Shown piece after piece: positions 7,919-16,981 of a stretch of DNA of 64,000 nucleotides (its first letter is position 1; each line of letters starts with the position of its first letter). The stretch lies in the NCBI RefSeq assembly GCF_051201015.1, contig NZ_JBPEHI010000015.1. The stretch is one strand, 5' to 3'. Both the position numbers and the translations under genes were made by a program. Source of the DNA: Petrimonas sulfuriphila. Lineage in GTDB: Bacteria > Bacteroidota > Bacteroidia > Bacteroidales > Dysgonomonadaceae. The notes under the pieces were generated by a model. It was not told the origin of the DNA and ran no database searches. It was given only the letters and a program-made list of their open reading frames with translations.

Positions 7919-9515
7919 CAACAATACAGGTGAGAGAGAACCGGCGAAGAATCAATCTTCCCCAGATAGTACCGAACATACATCAACCAAAGACATCTCC
8001 CGGAGAACTGTTCTAAAAGCGTTTGCCGGAATTCCTGTTGCTGGGATACTCGGTTACGAATGGTTCAAAAAAATTAATTACGATAAAAACAAAAAAGATC
8101 GAATTGCCCGTGAACTGGGTCTCGATAAAATGGAGTTCCCTGTATCGGATTACGGAAAAGACGCTAAACGAGACACACTTCGAATTGGGATTATCGGATT
8201 TGGACGACGTGCTGAACAATTGTCTGCAGGTCTAGGGTTTATGCACCCTGATGAGGTGAAGAAAAGAGAAAACAACAATACGTTAATCAGTTGGCTTGAA
8301 CAAGAGGATCTTCATGTTGCCATAACAGGAATTTGCGATGTTTTCGATTTACATGCTGAACGCGGATTGACCGTAGCAAATAATAGTGTTCGTCACGGAG
8401 CGTCCAAATTGTCTGTCAAACAATATCGAACGTACCAAGACATGCTGGCTGATGAGAGCATCGATGCTGTAATAATATCTACCCCTGATCATCACCATGC
8501 CTCTATGGCCATCGATGCCGTAAAAGCAGGAAAGCACGTTTATTTGGAAAAAAGCGTAGCTCATACGGAAGAGGAACTGAATGAACTTTACCGTACGGTA
8601 AAAGAAAGCTCCATAGTTTTCCAGTTAGGCCACCAGATAACACAGAGCACGGTTTTTAAACAGGCAAAAGAGATTATCGGCAAGAACGTATTGGGTAAAA
8701 TTACGTTGATAGAAACTACCAGTAACCGCAATACGGCAGAAGGTGCTTGGATAAGGCATTTGGACAGTAACGGTAATCCCAAACCAGGGGATCTGAAAAG
8801 TATTGATTGGGAACGGTGGTTAGGCAACACACCTTATGTACCTTTTACCATTGACCGTTACTATAACTGGACAAAGTGGTTCGCTTATGATACCGGATTG
8901 ATTGGCCAATTGTTTACCCATGAATTCGATGCAGTGAATCAGCTGTTGCGAATTGGTATCCCTCAATCGGTATCCTCATCAGGTGGTATCTATTACTGGA
9001 AAGACAACAGGGAGATTCCCGATAGCTTACACTGTGTCTTTGAATACCCTCACAAGGATTTGACTTTGTTATACAGCGGAAATCTGGCATCGAGCAGGAG
9101 CCGAGGGCGAGTTTTTATGGGGCATGATGCTTCAATGGAACTCGGAAACAATATTAAAATAACCGTTGATAGAAATTCAACGCAGTACAAGAAAGGCATA
9201 GACTCAGGGTTAATTGATACGGGATCCCCGATGCTTACTTATAATCCCGGTGCAGGTCAGATTGACGCAGTAACGTCTGCTTCCGAGAAGTACTATGCCG
9301 ATAGGGGATTGACCAATACCGTTATTAATGGTAAGCAGATCGATGTAACACATTTACATTTGCGCGAATGGCTGGATTGTATTCGTGAGAACAAAACTCC
9401 AAGCGCAAATATCGAAGTAGCTTACGAAGAAGGAATTGCTTGCTTAATGGCCCATCGTTCCTATCTTGAAAAACGTCAGGTTTTTTGGGACGAAGTAAAC
9501 AGAAAAATTGTTTGA
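7905..9515 (+). CDS. Tat-exported Gfo/Idh/MocA oxidoreductase
   Basis: 536 aa. A polar N-region of about 30 residues precedes the twin-arginine motif SRRTVLK (32-38) and hydrophobic stretch AFAGIPVAGILG, so it is exported folded, presumably with bound NAD(P). The Rossmann loop is LRIGIIGFGRR (92-102), followed by STPDHHHAS (192-200) and LEKSVAH (214-220). The last replaces the family's usual EKP by EKS but keeps the lysine. HEFDAVNQLLR resembles the GxHxxD substrate motif region. The gene overlaps doxX by 14 bases and precedes another Tat Gfo/Idh/MocA gene by 28. It may oxidise a glycoside in the periplasm; substrate unknown. Confidence 0.85.
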   Translation: MAENNNNTGEREPAKNQSSPDSTEHTSTKDISRRTVLKAFAGIPVAGILGYEWFKKINYDKNKKDRIARELGLDKMEFPVSDYGKDAKRDTLRIGIIGFGRRAEQLSAGLGFMHPDEVKKRENNNTLISWLEQEDLHVAITGICDVFDLHAERGLTVANNSVRHGASKLSVKQYRTYQDMLADESIDAVIISTPDHHHASMAIDAVKAGKHVYLEKSVAHTEEELNELYRTVKESSIVFQLGHQITQSTVFKQAKEIIGKNVLGKITLIETTSNRNTAEGAWIRHLDSNGNPKPGDLKSIDWERWLGNTPYVPFTIDRYYNWTKWFAYDTGLIGQLFTHEFDAVNQLLRIGIPQSVSSSGGIYYWKDNREIPDSLHCVFEYPHKDLTLLYSGNLASSRSRGRVFMGHDASMELGNNIKITVDRNSTQYKKGIDSGLIDTGSPMLTYNPGAGQIDAVTSASEKYYADRGLTNTVINGKQIDVTHLHLREWLDCIRENKTPSANIEVAYEEGIACLMAHRSYLEKRQVFWDEVNRKIV

Positions 9516-9543
9516 AATCTGTGAGTAATTAAATAAATCGGAT

Positions 9544-10893
9544 ATGATGACTTCAAGAAGACAATTTATTAAAAAAGTAGCAGTAAGTGCCTCTGTTCTT
9601 TCACTTGGGGGTGTTCTGCCAGGTTTTAGCGCTTCAAGCTACAGGAATATCATGGGGTCAAATGACCGCATCCGTATTGCTGGAATCGGTGTGAACTCCA
9701 GAGGTAATGCCCTGGCTAGAGGGTTTGCCAATGAAAAAGAAAAGGGATGTGTTGTGACTGATATATGCGATGTCGATTCACGCGCTATTGAGAAATGCAT
9801 TAAGACTGTTCAGGAAATTGCCGGCAATAAACCCAGGGGACATAAAGACATTAGAAGAATGTTGGAATCAGACAGCTACGATGCTGTCTTTATTGCCACA
9901 CCTGATCACTGGCACGCTACAGGCGCCGTGATGGCAATGAAAGCCGACAAACATGTTTACTTGGAGAAGCCTACGAGTCACAACCCCGAAGAGAACCGGA
10001 TTCTGGTTGAAGCTGAAAAAAAGTATGGAAAGATAGTTCAGGTTGGTAACCAACGACGCTCTTGGCCTAACGTAGCACATGCGATAAAAGAATTACATGC
10101 CGGCATTATTGGTGATATTCATTACGGGAAAAGCTGGTATTATAGCAAGCGTCCCTCGATGGGCATTGGAAAGAATACATCGGTTCCGGATTGGTTAAAC
10201 TGGGAGCTCTGGCAAGGACCTGCGCCCAGGGTATCCTATAAAGACAATATTGTCCATTATGATTGGCATTGGATATGGCATTGGGGTACTGGAGAAGCTT
10301 TAAATAACGGTATGCATTTTGTGGATTTGTTACGTTGGGGAATGCAATTAGGTTATCCCATAAAAGTAGCTTCTACCGGTGGAAGATACCATCATCAAGA
10401 CGATTGGGAAACGCCCGATACACAGCTGGTTAATTTTAACTTTGCTAATGGTAAAGCAATAACCTGGGAAAGCCAGAGTTGCGTAAAATCAGATATTTAT
10501 GGCTACGGTAGTGGTGTCGCATTTTTTGGAGATAAAGGAACTTTAGTTATAGGTGGAGGAAACGAATATAAAGTTTTCGACTTAGATAATAAATTAGTCA
10601 AACATATAGACAGCAAGATGGTATTTGAAGAAGGCAACTTGGTTAATCCAACGCAAAGCCTTGATGCGTACCACTTTCAAAACTTTTTCAATGCTATCCG
10701 AGAAGGAGAGAAGTTAAACTCATGTTTGACAGAAGCATGTGCCAGCACACAGCTGGTACAGCTGTCCAATATTTCTCACAGAGTAGGAAGAGCGTTAAAC
10801 ATCGATCACAGGAATGGTGCTATCCTGAAAGACAATGAAGCTTCAAAATTGTGGAAAAGAGAGTATGAAAAGGGTTGGGACTTAAAAGTCTGA
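9544..10893 (+). CDS. Tat-exported Gfo/Idh/MocA oxidoreductase
   Basis: 449 aa with a short Tat leader, SRRQFIKKVAVSASVLSLGGV (twin Arg at 5-6). The NAD(P)-binding loop is IRIAGIGVNSRG (43-54), followed by ATPDHWHA (118-125) and YLEKPTSH (139-146), the canonical EKP motif. The C-terminal part has GNQRRSWPN and NNGMHFVDLLRW, the substrate-binding NxGxHxxDLLRW typical of Tat-exported family members. Either ATG at 9544 or 9547 could be the start. It is the fourth oxidoreductase in this operon and sits before the HGSNAT-like acyltransferase. Probable periplasmic sugar dehydrogenase/reductase; exact reaction unknown. Confidence 0.87.
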   Translation: MMTSRRQFIKKVAVSASVLSLGGVLPGFSASSYRNIMGSNDRIRIAGIGVNSRGNALARGFANEKEKGCVVTDICDVDSRAIEKCIKTVQEIAGNKPRGHKDIRRMLESDSYDAVFIATPDHWHATGAVMAMKADKHVYLEKPTSHNPEENRILVEAEKKYGKIVQVGNQRRSWPNVAHAIKELHAGIIGDIHYGKSWYYSKRPSMGIGKNTSVPDWLNWELWQGPAPRVSYKDNIVHYDWHWIWHWGTGEALNNGMHFVDLLRWGMQLGYPIKVASTGGRYHHQDDWETPDTQLVNFNFANGKAITWESQSCVKSDIYGYGSGVAFFGDKGTLVIGGGNEYKVFDLDNKLVKHIDSKMVFEEGNLVNPTQSLDAYHFQNFFNAIREGEKLNSCLTEACASTQLVQLSNISHRVGRALNIDHRNGAILKDNEASKLWKREYEKGWDLKV

Positions 10894-10935
10894 TAATATC
10901 CTGCTTTTCTCGTCTGACCTAAATACCATGTACTT

Positions 10936-12054
10936 ATGAGTATAGATAATTCAAGATCCGACAAGACAAGAGTGCGATCCATTGATGCGCTCAGGGGATT
11001 TGATATGTTCTGGATCATGGGTATTGGCAGCGTGGTTGTTCAAGTAGCAGCCATTGAGGGAACTCCTTTCTGGACTGGATTATCAGCACAGTTTGAGCAT
11101 CCGTACTGGAATGGGTTTACGCTTTGGGACATGATTTTTCCATTGTTCATGTTTTTATCTGGGATTTCGTCACCCTTTTCGATTGACAATCAATTAAAAA
11201 ATGGTCGTTCAAGGAAGCAAATCTTGTGGAAAGTTATAAGGCGTGGACTCATTCTTATCTTACTGGGGATTATTTATAATACAAAAGGGATTGAGTTAAG
11301 GCCTTTGTCTGACTACAGGTATGCGAGTGTGTTAGGTAAGATTGGTGCAAGCTATATTTTTGCAAATATAATTTATTTATATGCTAGGCCTAAAGCACAA
11401 GCAGTGTGGTACTGGGTACTTCTTATCGGATATTGGTTGCTGTTGAAATTTACTTCTGCTCCGGGTTATCCTCCGGGGAACCTTACGGAAGCCGGCAATT
11501 TTGCTTCCTACTTTGACCGTATTATTTTACCGGGCAGACTTTCACGTGACATTCACGATACGGTAGGCTTACTCTGTACAATTACTGGGGTATCAACCAC
11601 ACTTCTCGGAGTCATAACGGGAAATTTCTTAAAAAAGTACCCCATGAGTCCAATTAAGAAAGTCTTTTGGTTCAGTATTGGGGGACTGGGTTTGATTTTA
11701 CTGGGGCTCCTTTGGGGTTTAGATTTTCCAATAAATAAGAACTTATGGTCTAGCTCGTTTACCCTACTTACGGGAGGTATAAGCTTATTACTGTTCGCAC
11801 TTTTCTATTACATTATTGATGTTAGGGGATACTATAAGTGGTCTTTCTTTTTCCGGGTTATAGGCATGAATTCAATTTTCATCTATATCTCGCCAATCTT
11901 TATTAATTATTTCTATATAGCTAAAGCTTCACTTCGCTGGATAGGGCAATTGTCAGGTACTTATGAAGTGCCGGTTATGGGAATTTGTACTGTGTTTGTG
12001 TCTTGGTTGGTGCTTTACTTCATGTATAAAAAAAACATTTTTATAAAAGTATAA
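10936..12054 (+). CDS. HGSNAT-like membrane acyltransferase (DUF5009/COG4299)
   Basis: Polytopic inner-membrane protein of 372 aa with about ten hydrophobic segments. The N-terminal RVRSIDALRGFDMFWIMG (12-29) and LWDMIFPLFMFLSGIS are signatures of the COG4299/DUF5009 group, related to heparan-alpha-glucosaminide N-acetyltransferase, which moves acetyl groups across a membrane onto terminal glucosamine. In an operon with nagA, nagB and nagP this would let the cell re-acetylate glucosamine residues in the periplasm so that GlcNAc-directed enzymes can act. That role is inferred from family and context. It ends 4 bases before the DUF1080 gene. Confidence 0.78.
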   Translation: MSIDNSRSDKTRVRSIDALRGFDMFWIMGIGSVVVQVAAIEGTPFWTGLSAQFEHPYWNGFTLWDMIFPLFMFLSGISSPFSIDNQLKNGRSRKQILWKVIRRGLILILLGIIYNTKGIELRPLSDYRYASVLGKIGASYIFANIIYLYARPKAQAVWYWVLLIGYWLLLKFTSAPGYPPGNLTEAGNFASYFDRIILPGRLSRDIHDTVGLLCTITGVSTTLLGVITGNFLKKYPMSPIKKVFWFSIGGLGLILLGLLWGLDFPINKNLWSSSFTLLTGGISLLLFALFYYIIDVRGYYKWSFFFRVIGMNSIFIYISPIFINYFYIAKASLRWIGQLSGTYEVPVMGICTVFVSWLVLYFMYKKNIFIKV

Positions 12055-12058
12055 CCTC

Positions 12059-12781
12059 ATGAAAATCTCCTTATCACACGTGCTGTTGTTGATTTGTATG
12101 TCTATTATGGAATATGCAGCGGGAAAACCACTCCAAAGTAATAACATGGACAATCGATGGCAGCCACTCTTCAAGACAGCCGAAGATACGGTACATTGGA
12201 CATCTGTCCGTGATACGCCCTTTCCAAATGAAGGGTGGCAAATTAAAAAGAAAGAATTAATCCTGCTTTCCGGAAGGAAAGGTGGAGACATTATAACCAA
12301 AAGGAAATATGCTGATTTTGAGTTGAAGTTAGAATTTAAAATGACCCGTCTGGTCAATTCAGGAGTAAAATATCTTGTCCATCAAATGTTTAATAATGAT
12401 GCTGAAAGAATGGAGTGGATTGGATTCGAATACCAAATAATTGATGATTTTCATCAAAATGAAATACAAGGTTTCGATGACGATAAAGGTTCAACTGCTG
12501 CTCTGTATCTATTGTATGCTCCTGATAAAAATAAAAAACTAAAGCCATTAGGTACTTGGAACTCATTAAGAATTAGAGTCCAAGGGAATAAAGTTGAACA
12601 TTGGTTGAATGGGGAGAGGGTTGTAAGTGTTGATGTTGATTCGCAAGAATTTAAAAATAGAGTGCAAGGAACAAAGTTTAAAAAATACGGTGATTTCGGT
12701 AAAAAAAGAGACGGTCATATACTTTTACAGGATCACGGCGACCAAGTGCACTATAGGAATATCATGATTAAGGAGCTGTAA
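12059..12781 (+). CDS. DUF1080 protein (3-keto-disaccharide hydrolase family)
   Basis: 240 aa with a Sec signal (MKISLSHVLLLICMSIMEYAAG). The rest is a jelly-roll, concanavalin-like fold of the DUF1080 family: GGDIITKRKYADFELKLEFK, then SGVKYLV, IGFEYQIIDD, GTWNSLRIRVQGNKVEHWLNG, and a C-terminal ILLQDHGDQVHYRNIMIKEL. Pfam names this family 3-keto-disaccharide hydrolase, and several members from gut Bacteroidota cleave glycosides previously oxidised at C3. It directly follows four Gfo/Idh/MocA oxidoreductases, which fits an oxidise-then-cleave pathway. It is the most divergent of the three DUF1080 copies here and lacks the FDG(K/E) WELLFDG-type N-terminal signature seen in the other two. Confidence 0.82.
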   Translation: MKISLSHVLLLICMSIMEYAAGKPLQSNNMDNRWQPLFKTAEDTVHWTSVRDTPFPNEGWQIKKKELILLSGRKGGDIITKRKYADFELKLEFKMTRLVNSGVKYLVHQMFNNDAERMEWIGFEYQIIDDFHQNEIQGFDDDKGSTAALYLLYAPDKNKKLKPLGTWNSLRIRVQGNKVEHWLNGERVVSVDVDSQEFKNRVQGTKFKKYGDFGKKRDGHILLQDHGDQVHYRNIMIKEL

Positions 12782-12793
12782 TATGGAAATCCA

Positions 12794-15190
12794 ATGAAAA
12801 GGGGAAAAAACGGTATTATCATCTTATTGTTGTTTTGTTTTAGCCCGTGTATATTTGCTAATAGCCTTTGTGAAAAAGATTCTAAAAAGAAAAATCCAGC
12901 ACCAAAAAAAAATTACACAGCTTCCTCCGATTCGTTAAAAAGGAAACAGGAACTCGAGTGGATATTGTCTGTTTTACCCACTGATGAGGTCCATCGGGGC
13001 AGGGTTTCATATCTTGATGAAACATTTAAAGACTGGTTGAGTAGAACAGGTGAACTGCCTCCCGATTTTGACAAAATGTCTTCTCTGCCATTCCTGCCCA
13101 ATCCCTTAGTGATGGATGAAGGAAGAGGTAGTACTCCGGTTGTTTCTCTGAATCAATGGAATATGCAAAGAGATTGGATGAAGCAACAACTTGAGTACTA
13201 TATTACCGGGACAGTCCCTCCCCCTCCCGTTAATTTACAATCCGACATATTACAGGAAAAGAAGGATGGTGAGATAACCATTCAGACCATTCTATTATCT
13301 TTTGGCCCAGATAAAAAAGCGACCCTCACGCTCGAGTTAATGATTCCTCCAGGCAAAGGTCCATTTCCTGTATTCCTTACAAACTGGAATCATCGGGAGT
13401 GGGCTCAGATTGCTGTACGAAGAGGCTATATCGGTTGCTTGTATGCAGGTGCTGACAGTAAAGATGACACGGAAGCATATTCGGAAATTTGGGCAGGGTG
13501 TTATGATTTTACCCGTTTGATGAGAAGAGCGTACGGTGCTTCGAGGGCAGTAGATTATTTATATACGTTGTCCTGTGTGGACAAGGATAAGATCGGTATC
13601 ACCGGTCACTCCAGAAATGGGAAAACGTCGCTAATGGCTGCTGCTTTTGATGAGAGAATTGGTGCTTGTATTCCCAGCAGTGGTGGCACGGGTGCCGAAG
13701 TACCCTGGCGTTATAATGCCCATAAATATGATGTTGAAGATATTGCGCTGCTTTCTTGCGCACAACCGGCCTGGTTACATCCCAGATTAAGATTCTTTGT
13801 TGGAAGAGAAAATAAATTGCCTATAGATCAAAATTCATTTATGGCATTAATTGCTCCACGAGGGTTAATGATAAGTACAGCAACAACTGAATCGGCAAGT
13901 AATATTTTTGGAATTGAGCAAGCTTATCATTCCAGTAAGAGAGTATATCAATTTCTGAATGCGGGTGATAATATCGCGATAACGTCACGTTACGGGTTAC
14001 ATGGAGTGAATGCAAACGATATTGAAGGTTACATTGATTTTTTTGATTTTGTATTTAATAGAACCGATAGAAAGCCAGGAAACAGATTATTGCATAATTA
14101 CTCTTTTGAAACATGGTGTGCTCTAAGTAATCAGTCCGTGACACCCCATGATCACGGACTAGCAACTATCGACCTGGATGTATACGCAAGCAACAGGAAT
14201 AAGTGGAAGGATAGTAAACAAATCATAAAAAATAACCTCCGATGGATGTTGGGCGATGAACCGGCGGGTGTTACAAACCCGGGACCGCGAAGCCTAGCAA
14301 AAGGAGATATTGGTGAAGAACGATTCGGATCCTTCCTCTCCAGACCCAGGGAAACCAAATCGATGAAAATCATGGCTATCACACCTTACGATGGATTTGG
14401 TGACAACCTGTTCGGCTATCTTTATTATCCTGTGGATGAAACGGGTAAGCTCTTAGGTGAAAATCTTCCTGTGGTGATTTACCTTCATGAATACGACTAT
14501 TCGAAAGGTTTTTCTTCCATGAGTTACGATCACGAGATTCAATCGGTTTTTGAGGATTTGACCAAACTGGGATATGGTGTTTTTGCATTCGATATGATTG
14601 GTTTTGGAAATCGATTGGAGGAAGGAGTCAATTTTTATGACCGTTATCCCCTATGGTCGAAAATGGGGAAAATGGTTGCTGACATGAAAGGGGCTGTCGA
14701 TGCAATTTCAAACCTTGATTTCGTGGATCGTTCGAGAATAGTCGTGTCTGGATATTCTCTTGGAGGTACCGTAGCTCTTTTATCGGCAGCGCTGGATGAG
14801 AGAATTGCCGGTGTTGTATCCATAGCCGGTTTTACTCCCATGCGTACGAACACACTGGATCGGGGGACAGAAGGAATTAAGGCGTATTCTCATTTGCATG
14901 GGCTTATCCCAAAGTTGGGGTTTTTCGTCGGGCATGAAAGTGAAATACCTGTTGATTTCGATCAAATTATAGGTTGTATCGCTCCCCGTCCGGTTTTACT
15001 TATTGCTCCAGAACGGGATAAAGATGCGCACCTGGATGATATTAAAAAATGCGTTGGACAGGTAGGGCAAATTTATGGATTATATTCCTCGAAAGATAAT
15101 ATTCAACTCTACACCCCGAATGATTACAATCGATTTTCCACAGTTATGCGGCAGAAGATGTTTTATTGGTTAAAAACTCTGAAGGAATAA
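12794..15190 (+). CDS. Exported tandem alpha/beta hydrolase (esterase fusion)
   Basis: 798 aa with a Sec signal (IIILLLFCFSPCIFA). Two alpha/beta-hydrolase domains follow. Domain 1 (~110-425) has the nucleophile motif GHSRNGKTS (Ser273), SSGG after it, and GLHGV with likely catalytic His403; GHSRNGK resembles CE15-type glucuronoyl esterases. Domain 2 (~515-795) has GYSLGG (Ser655), preceded by a dienelactone-hydrolase-like FAFDMIGFG, then IAPRPVLLIAPERDKDAH. Its C-terminal NDYNRFS segment does not show an obvious catalytic histidine. It follows DUF1080 by 12 bases and ends the run. Probably removes ester groups from a glycan; substrate unknown. Confidence 0.8.
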   Translation: MKRGKNGIIILLLFCFSPCIFANSLCEKDSKKKNPAPKKNYTASSDSLKRKQELEWILSVLPTDEVHRGRVSYLDETFKDWLSRTGELPPDFDKMSSLPFLPNPLVMDEGRGSTPVVSLNQWNMQRDWMKQQLEYYITGTVPPPPVNLQSDILQEKKDGEITIQTILLSFGPDKKATLTLELMIPPGKGPFPVFLTNWNHREWAQIAVRRGYIGCLYAGADSKDDTEAYSEIWAGCYDFTRLMRRAYGASRAVDYLYTLSCVDKDKIGITGHSRNGKTSLMAAAFDERIGACIPSSGGTGAEVPWRYNAHKYDVEDIALLSCAQPAWLHPRLRFFVGRENKLPIDQNSFMALIAPRGLMISTATTESASNIFGIEQAYHSSKRVYQFLNAGDNIAITSRYGLHGVNANDIEGYIDFFDFVFNRTDRKPGNRLLHNYSFETWCALSNQSVTPHDHGLATIDLDVYASNRNKWKDSKQIIKNNLRWMLGDEPAGVTNPGPRSLAKGDIGEERFGSFLSRPRETKSMKIMAITPYDGFGDNLFGYLYYPVDETGKLLGENLPVVIYLHEYDYSKGFSSMSYDHEIQSVFEDLTKLGYGVFAFDMIGFGNRLEEGVNFYDRYPLWSKMGKMVADMKGAVDAISNLDFVDRSRIVVSGYSLGGTVALLSAALDERIAGVVSIAGFTPMRTNTLDRGTEGIKAYSHLHGLIPKLGFFVGHESEIPVDFDQIIGCIAPRPVLLIAPERDKDAHLDDIKKCVGQVGQIYGLYSSKDNIQLYTPNDYNRFSTVMRQKMFYWLKTLKE

Positions 15191-15416
15191 ATCCGATGCC
15201 GTCTATCAAAAAAAAATGCCTCGTATTATGCTTTTCAGGCATAAAGGATGCGAAGGCCTTATGCTTCTTTTATTACGCATAGAACATCATTAAATCTCAT
15301 ATATAGGTTGTTAACATATTTCGAGGTCGGCACAGTAATAAACCGTTACAATGAATTGGATATGTAAAATGTATCTAAAACAGATGCTTTGCAAGCAGAA
15401 CTGAAATGAGGTAATT
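15191..15416. other. Intergenic region
   Basis: No gene seen. A small hairpin (arms TTATGC 15226-15231 and GCATAA 15239-15244, 7-base loop) follows an A-rich run at 15208-15216; it lacks a T-run on the + strand, so I do not call it a terminator. The remainder of the gap is the shared operator-promoter at 15417-15480 and the leader of the next gene. Confidence 0.5.
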
Positions 15417-15480
15417 ACGTTTTTTGAGGGTTGTTGTGCGGAATGTTAAGTAAAATTATTATTTTTATACTATTTCTTTA
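15417..15480 (+). promoter_or_regulatory. Operator-promoter candidate upstream of the enolase-family gene
   Basis: ACGTTTTTTGAGG starts at 15417 and a second NCG (GCGGA) lies 21 bp further at 15438-15442. TTTA at 15477-15480 lies 60 bp from the first half-site, the same distance as the -7 TTTG at other copies, though this -7 is a weak match to TAnnTTTG. The first half-site and the GCGGA block are nearly identical to the site at 35391. Confidence 0.5.
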
Positions 15481-15517
15481 TACTGTGAAATTTCTTCGAA
15501 ACAATTGACTGAGGCTT

Positions 15518-16969
15518 ATGATATCACGAAGACAATTCTTAACAAACAGCATGGGCCTATTGGGCGGTGCCACGTTGTTAAGTCCTGGCTGTATACCAAA
15601 AAAAAACAACAAAACGGAAACAGCATCTGAACCTGGGAAGACTTTATCTTTAAAATATGTAAGAGGAAATATAAAAATTATTGGTGTTGATTCCCGGTTT
15701 GAACGAGAGCCTCTCCGAAATCCATTTGGATTCAAAGGTGGCTACCTTTCTGAACTTTGGCAAACTGTAAGTTATTTACGAAGTAGAAACAATAACCATG
15801 GAATTGGTTTAGGCACACAAAGTGTTTTGTGGTCGGATGATTTGATATTTTCCTCTCATTCAGAATCAGGAGGTAATGCTCTTATGTATTCCTTGACTGA
15901 GCGAGCACTTCAGTTATTGAAAAATCAATCATTCAATAATCCTACTGAGTTGATTGAGCCTTTATATCAAGAGGTTCATGAGTATGGCAAATCAGTCACA
16001 AACAATTCTGACTTGAGAAAGACTTTTGCTCTTAATGCACTGGTCTCAGTAGATAACGCCCTTTGGCTGCTTTATGCTAAAGAAAATGGAATTACGAATT
16101 TTGATCAATTGATTCCTGATGAATTTAAAACCACCTTTTCTGGGAAACATGAAAAACTTGCAGCAATACCTTTAATCTCATATAATGTTACACCAGAGGA
16201 GATAAAAAAAGAGGTAGAACAGGGATACTTCTTTATGAAAATAAAAATTGGTCAGTCGGGTACGCAGTCAGAAATGCTTGAAAAAGATAAAAACCGGCTA
16301 CTTGAAATACACAATGTTTTAAAAGATATAAGATCACCATACTCCAAGACCGGGAGGTTACCTTACTATTTTGATGCTAATGGCAGATACGAAGCCAAAG
16401 ATACCTTTAATCGTTTTTTAGATTATGCCCGGCAGATTGGCGCATTCGATCAAATAGCGATGGTTGAAGAGCCTTTTCCTGAAAAAATGGAGATGGATGT
16501 TGCGGATGTCCCCGTTCGATTAGCAGCTGATGAGAGTGCCCATACTGACAAGGACACTATTAAACGTATTCAGATGGGATATAAGGCAGTGGCTTTGAAA
16601 CCTATTGCTAAGACATTGAGTATGACAATGAAGATTGCAAAAGCTGCGGCAGAAAGAAATATTCCCTGCTTTTGTGCTGACCTGACTGTTAATCCTATTT
16701 TGGTAGAGTGGAACAAAAATGTAGCGGCCCGGTTAAAGTCGTTCCCCGGCCTTGATAATCTCGGTTTGGTAGAAAGTAACGGACATCAGAACTATGTAAA
16801 TTGGCACCAAATGAAAAAATACCTCCCTCAGTGCAGAGCTTCTTGGGTTGATGTAAAAGATGGATTTTACCACACCAATAAAGAATACTTCAATAATGGA
16901 GGTGGAATTTTTGATTCAATACCTCATTATGAAGAAATGTTCAAAAAAACAACAGGAAATATAAGCTAA
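15518..16969 (+). CDS. Tat-exported enolase-superfamily lipoprotein (mandelate racemase/MLE type)
   Basis: 483 aa. The leader combines a twin-arginine motif, ISRRQFLTN (Arg4-5), with a lipobox LLSPGC (Cys25), so it is a Tat lipoprotein. The body matches the muconate-lactonising/mandelate-racemase branch of the enolase superfamily: general-base Lys-x-Lys at 241-243 (FMKIKIG), metal ligands in FDANGRY (Asp286), VEEPF (317-320) and AADES (Asp338), and ALKPI with Lys361 on the far strand. These enzymes remove a proton alpha to a carboxylate, giving epimerases or acid-sugar dehydratases. Members are normally cytoplasmic. It heads a cluster with Gfo/Idh/MocA, PHP and DUF1080 genes. Substrate unknown; an aldonic or uronic acid or dipeptide would fit the family. 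Confidence 0.83.
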   Translation: MISRRQFLTNSMGLLGGATLLSPGCIPKKNNKTETASEPGKTLSLKYVRGNIKIIGVDSRFEREPLRNPFGFKGGYLSELWQTVSYLRSRNNNHGIGLGTQSVLWSDDLIFSSHSESGGNALMYSLTERALQLLKNQSFNNPTELIEPLYQEVHEYGKSVTNNSDLRKTFALNALVSVDNALWLLYAKENGITNFDQLIPDEFKTTFSGKHEKLAAIPLISYNVTPEEIKKEVEQGYFFMKIKIGQSGTQSEMLEKDKNRLLEIHNVLKDIRSPYSKTGRLPYYFDANGRYEAKDTFNRFLDYARQIGAFDQIAMVEEPFPEKMEMDVADVPVRLAADESAHTDKDTIKRIQMGYKAVALKPIAKTLSMTMKIAKAAAERNIPCFCADLTVNPILVEWNKNVAARLKSFPGLDNLGLVESNGHQNYVNWHQMKKYLPQCRASWVDVKDGFYHTNKEYFNNGGGIFDSIPHYEEMFKKTTGNIS

Positions 16970-16981
16970 ACAAAGATATTT

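Noticed and set aside
15226..15244. Terminator after the tandem esterase
   Set aside because: Six-bp AT-rich stem with no T-run on the + strand.
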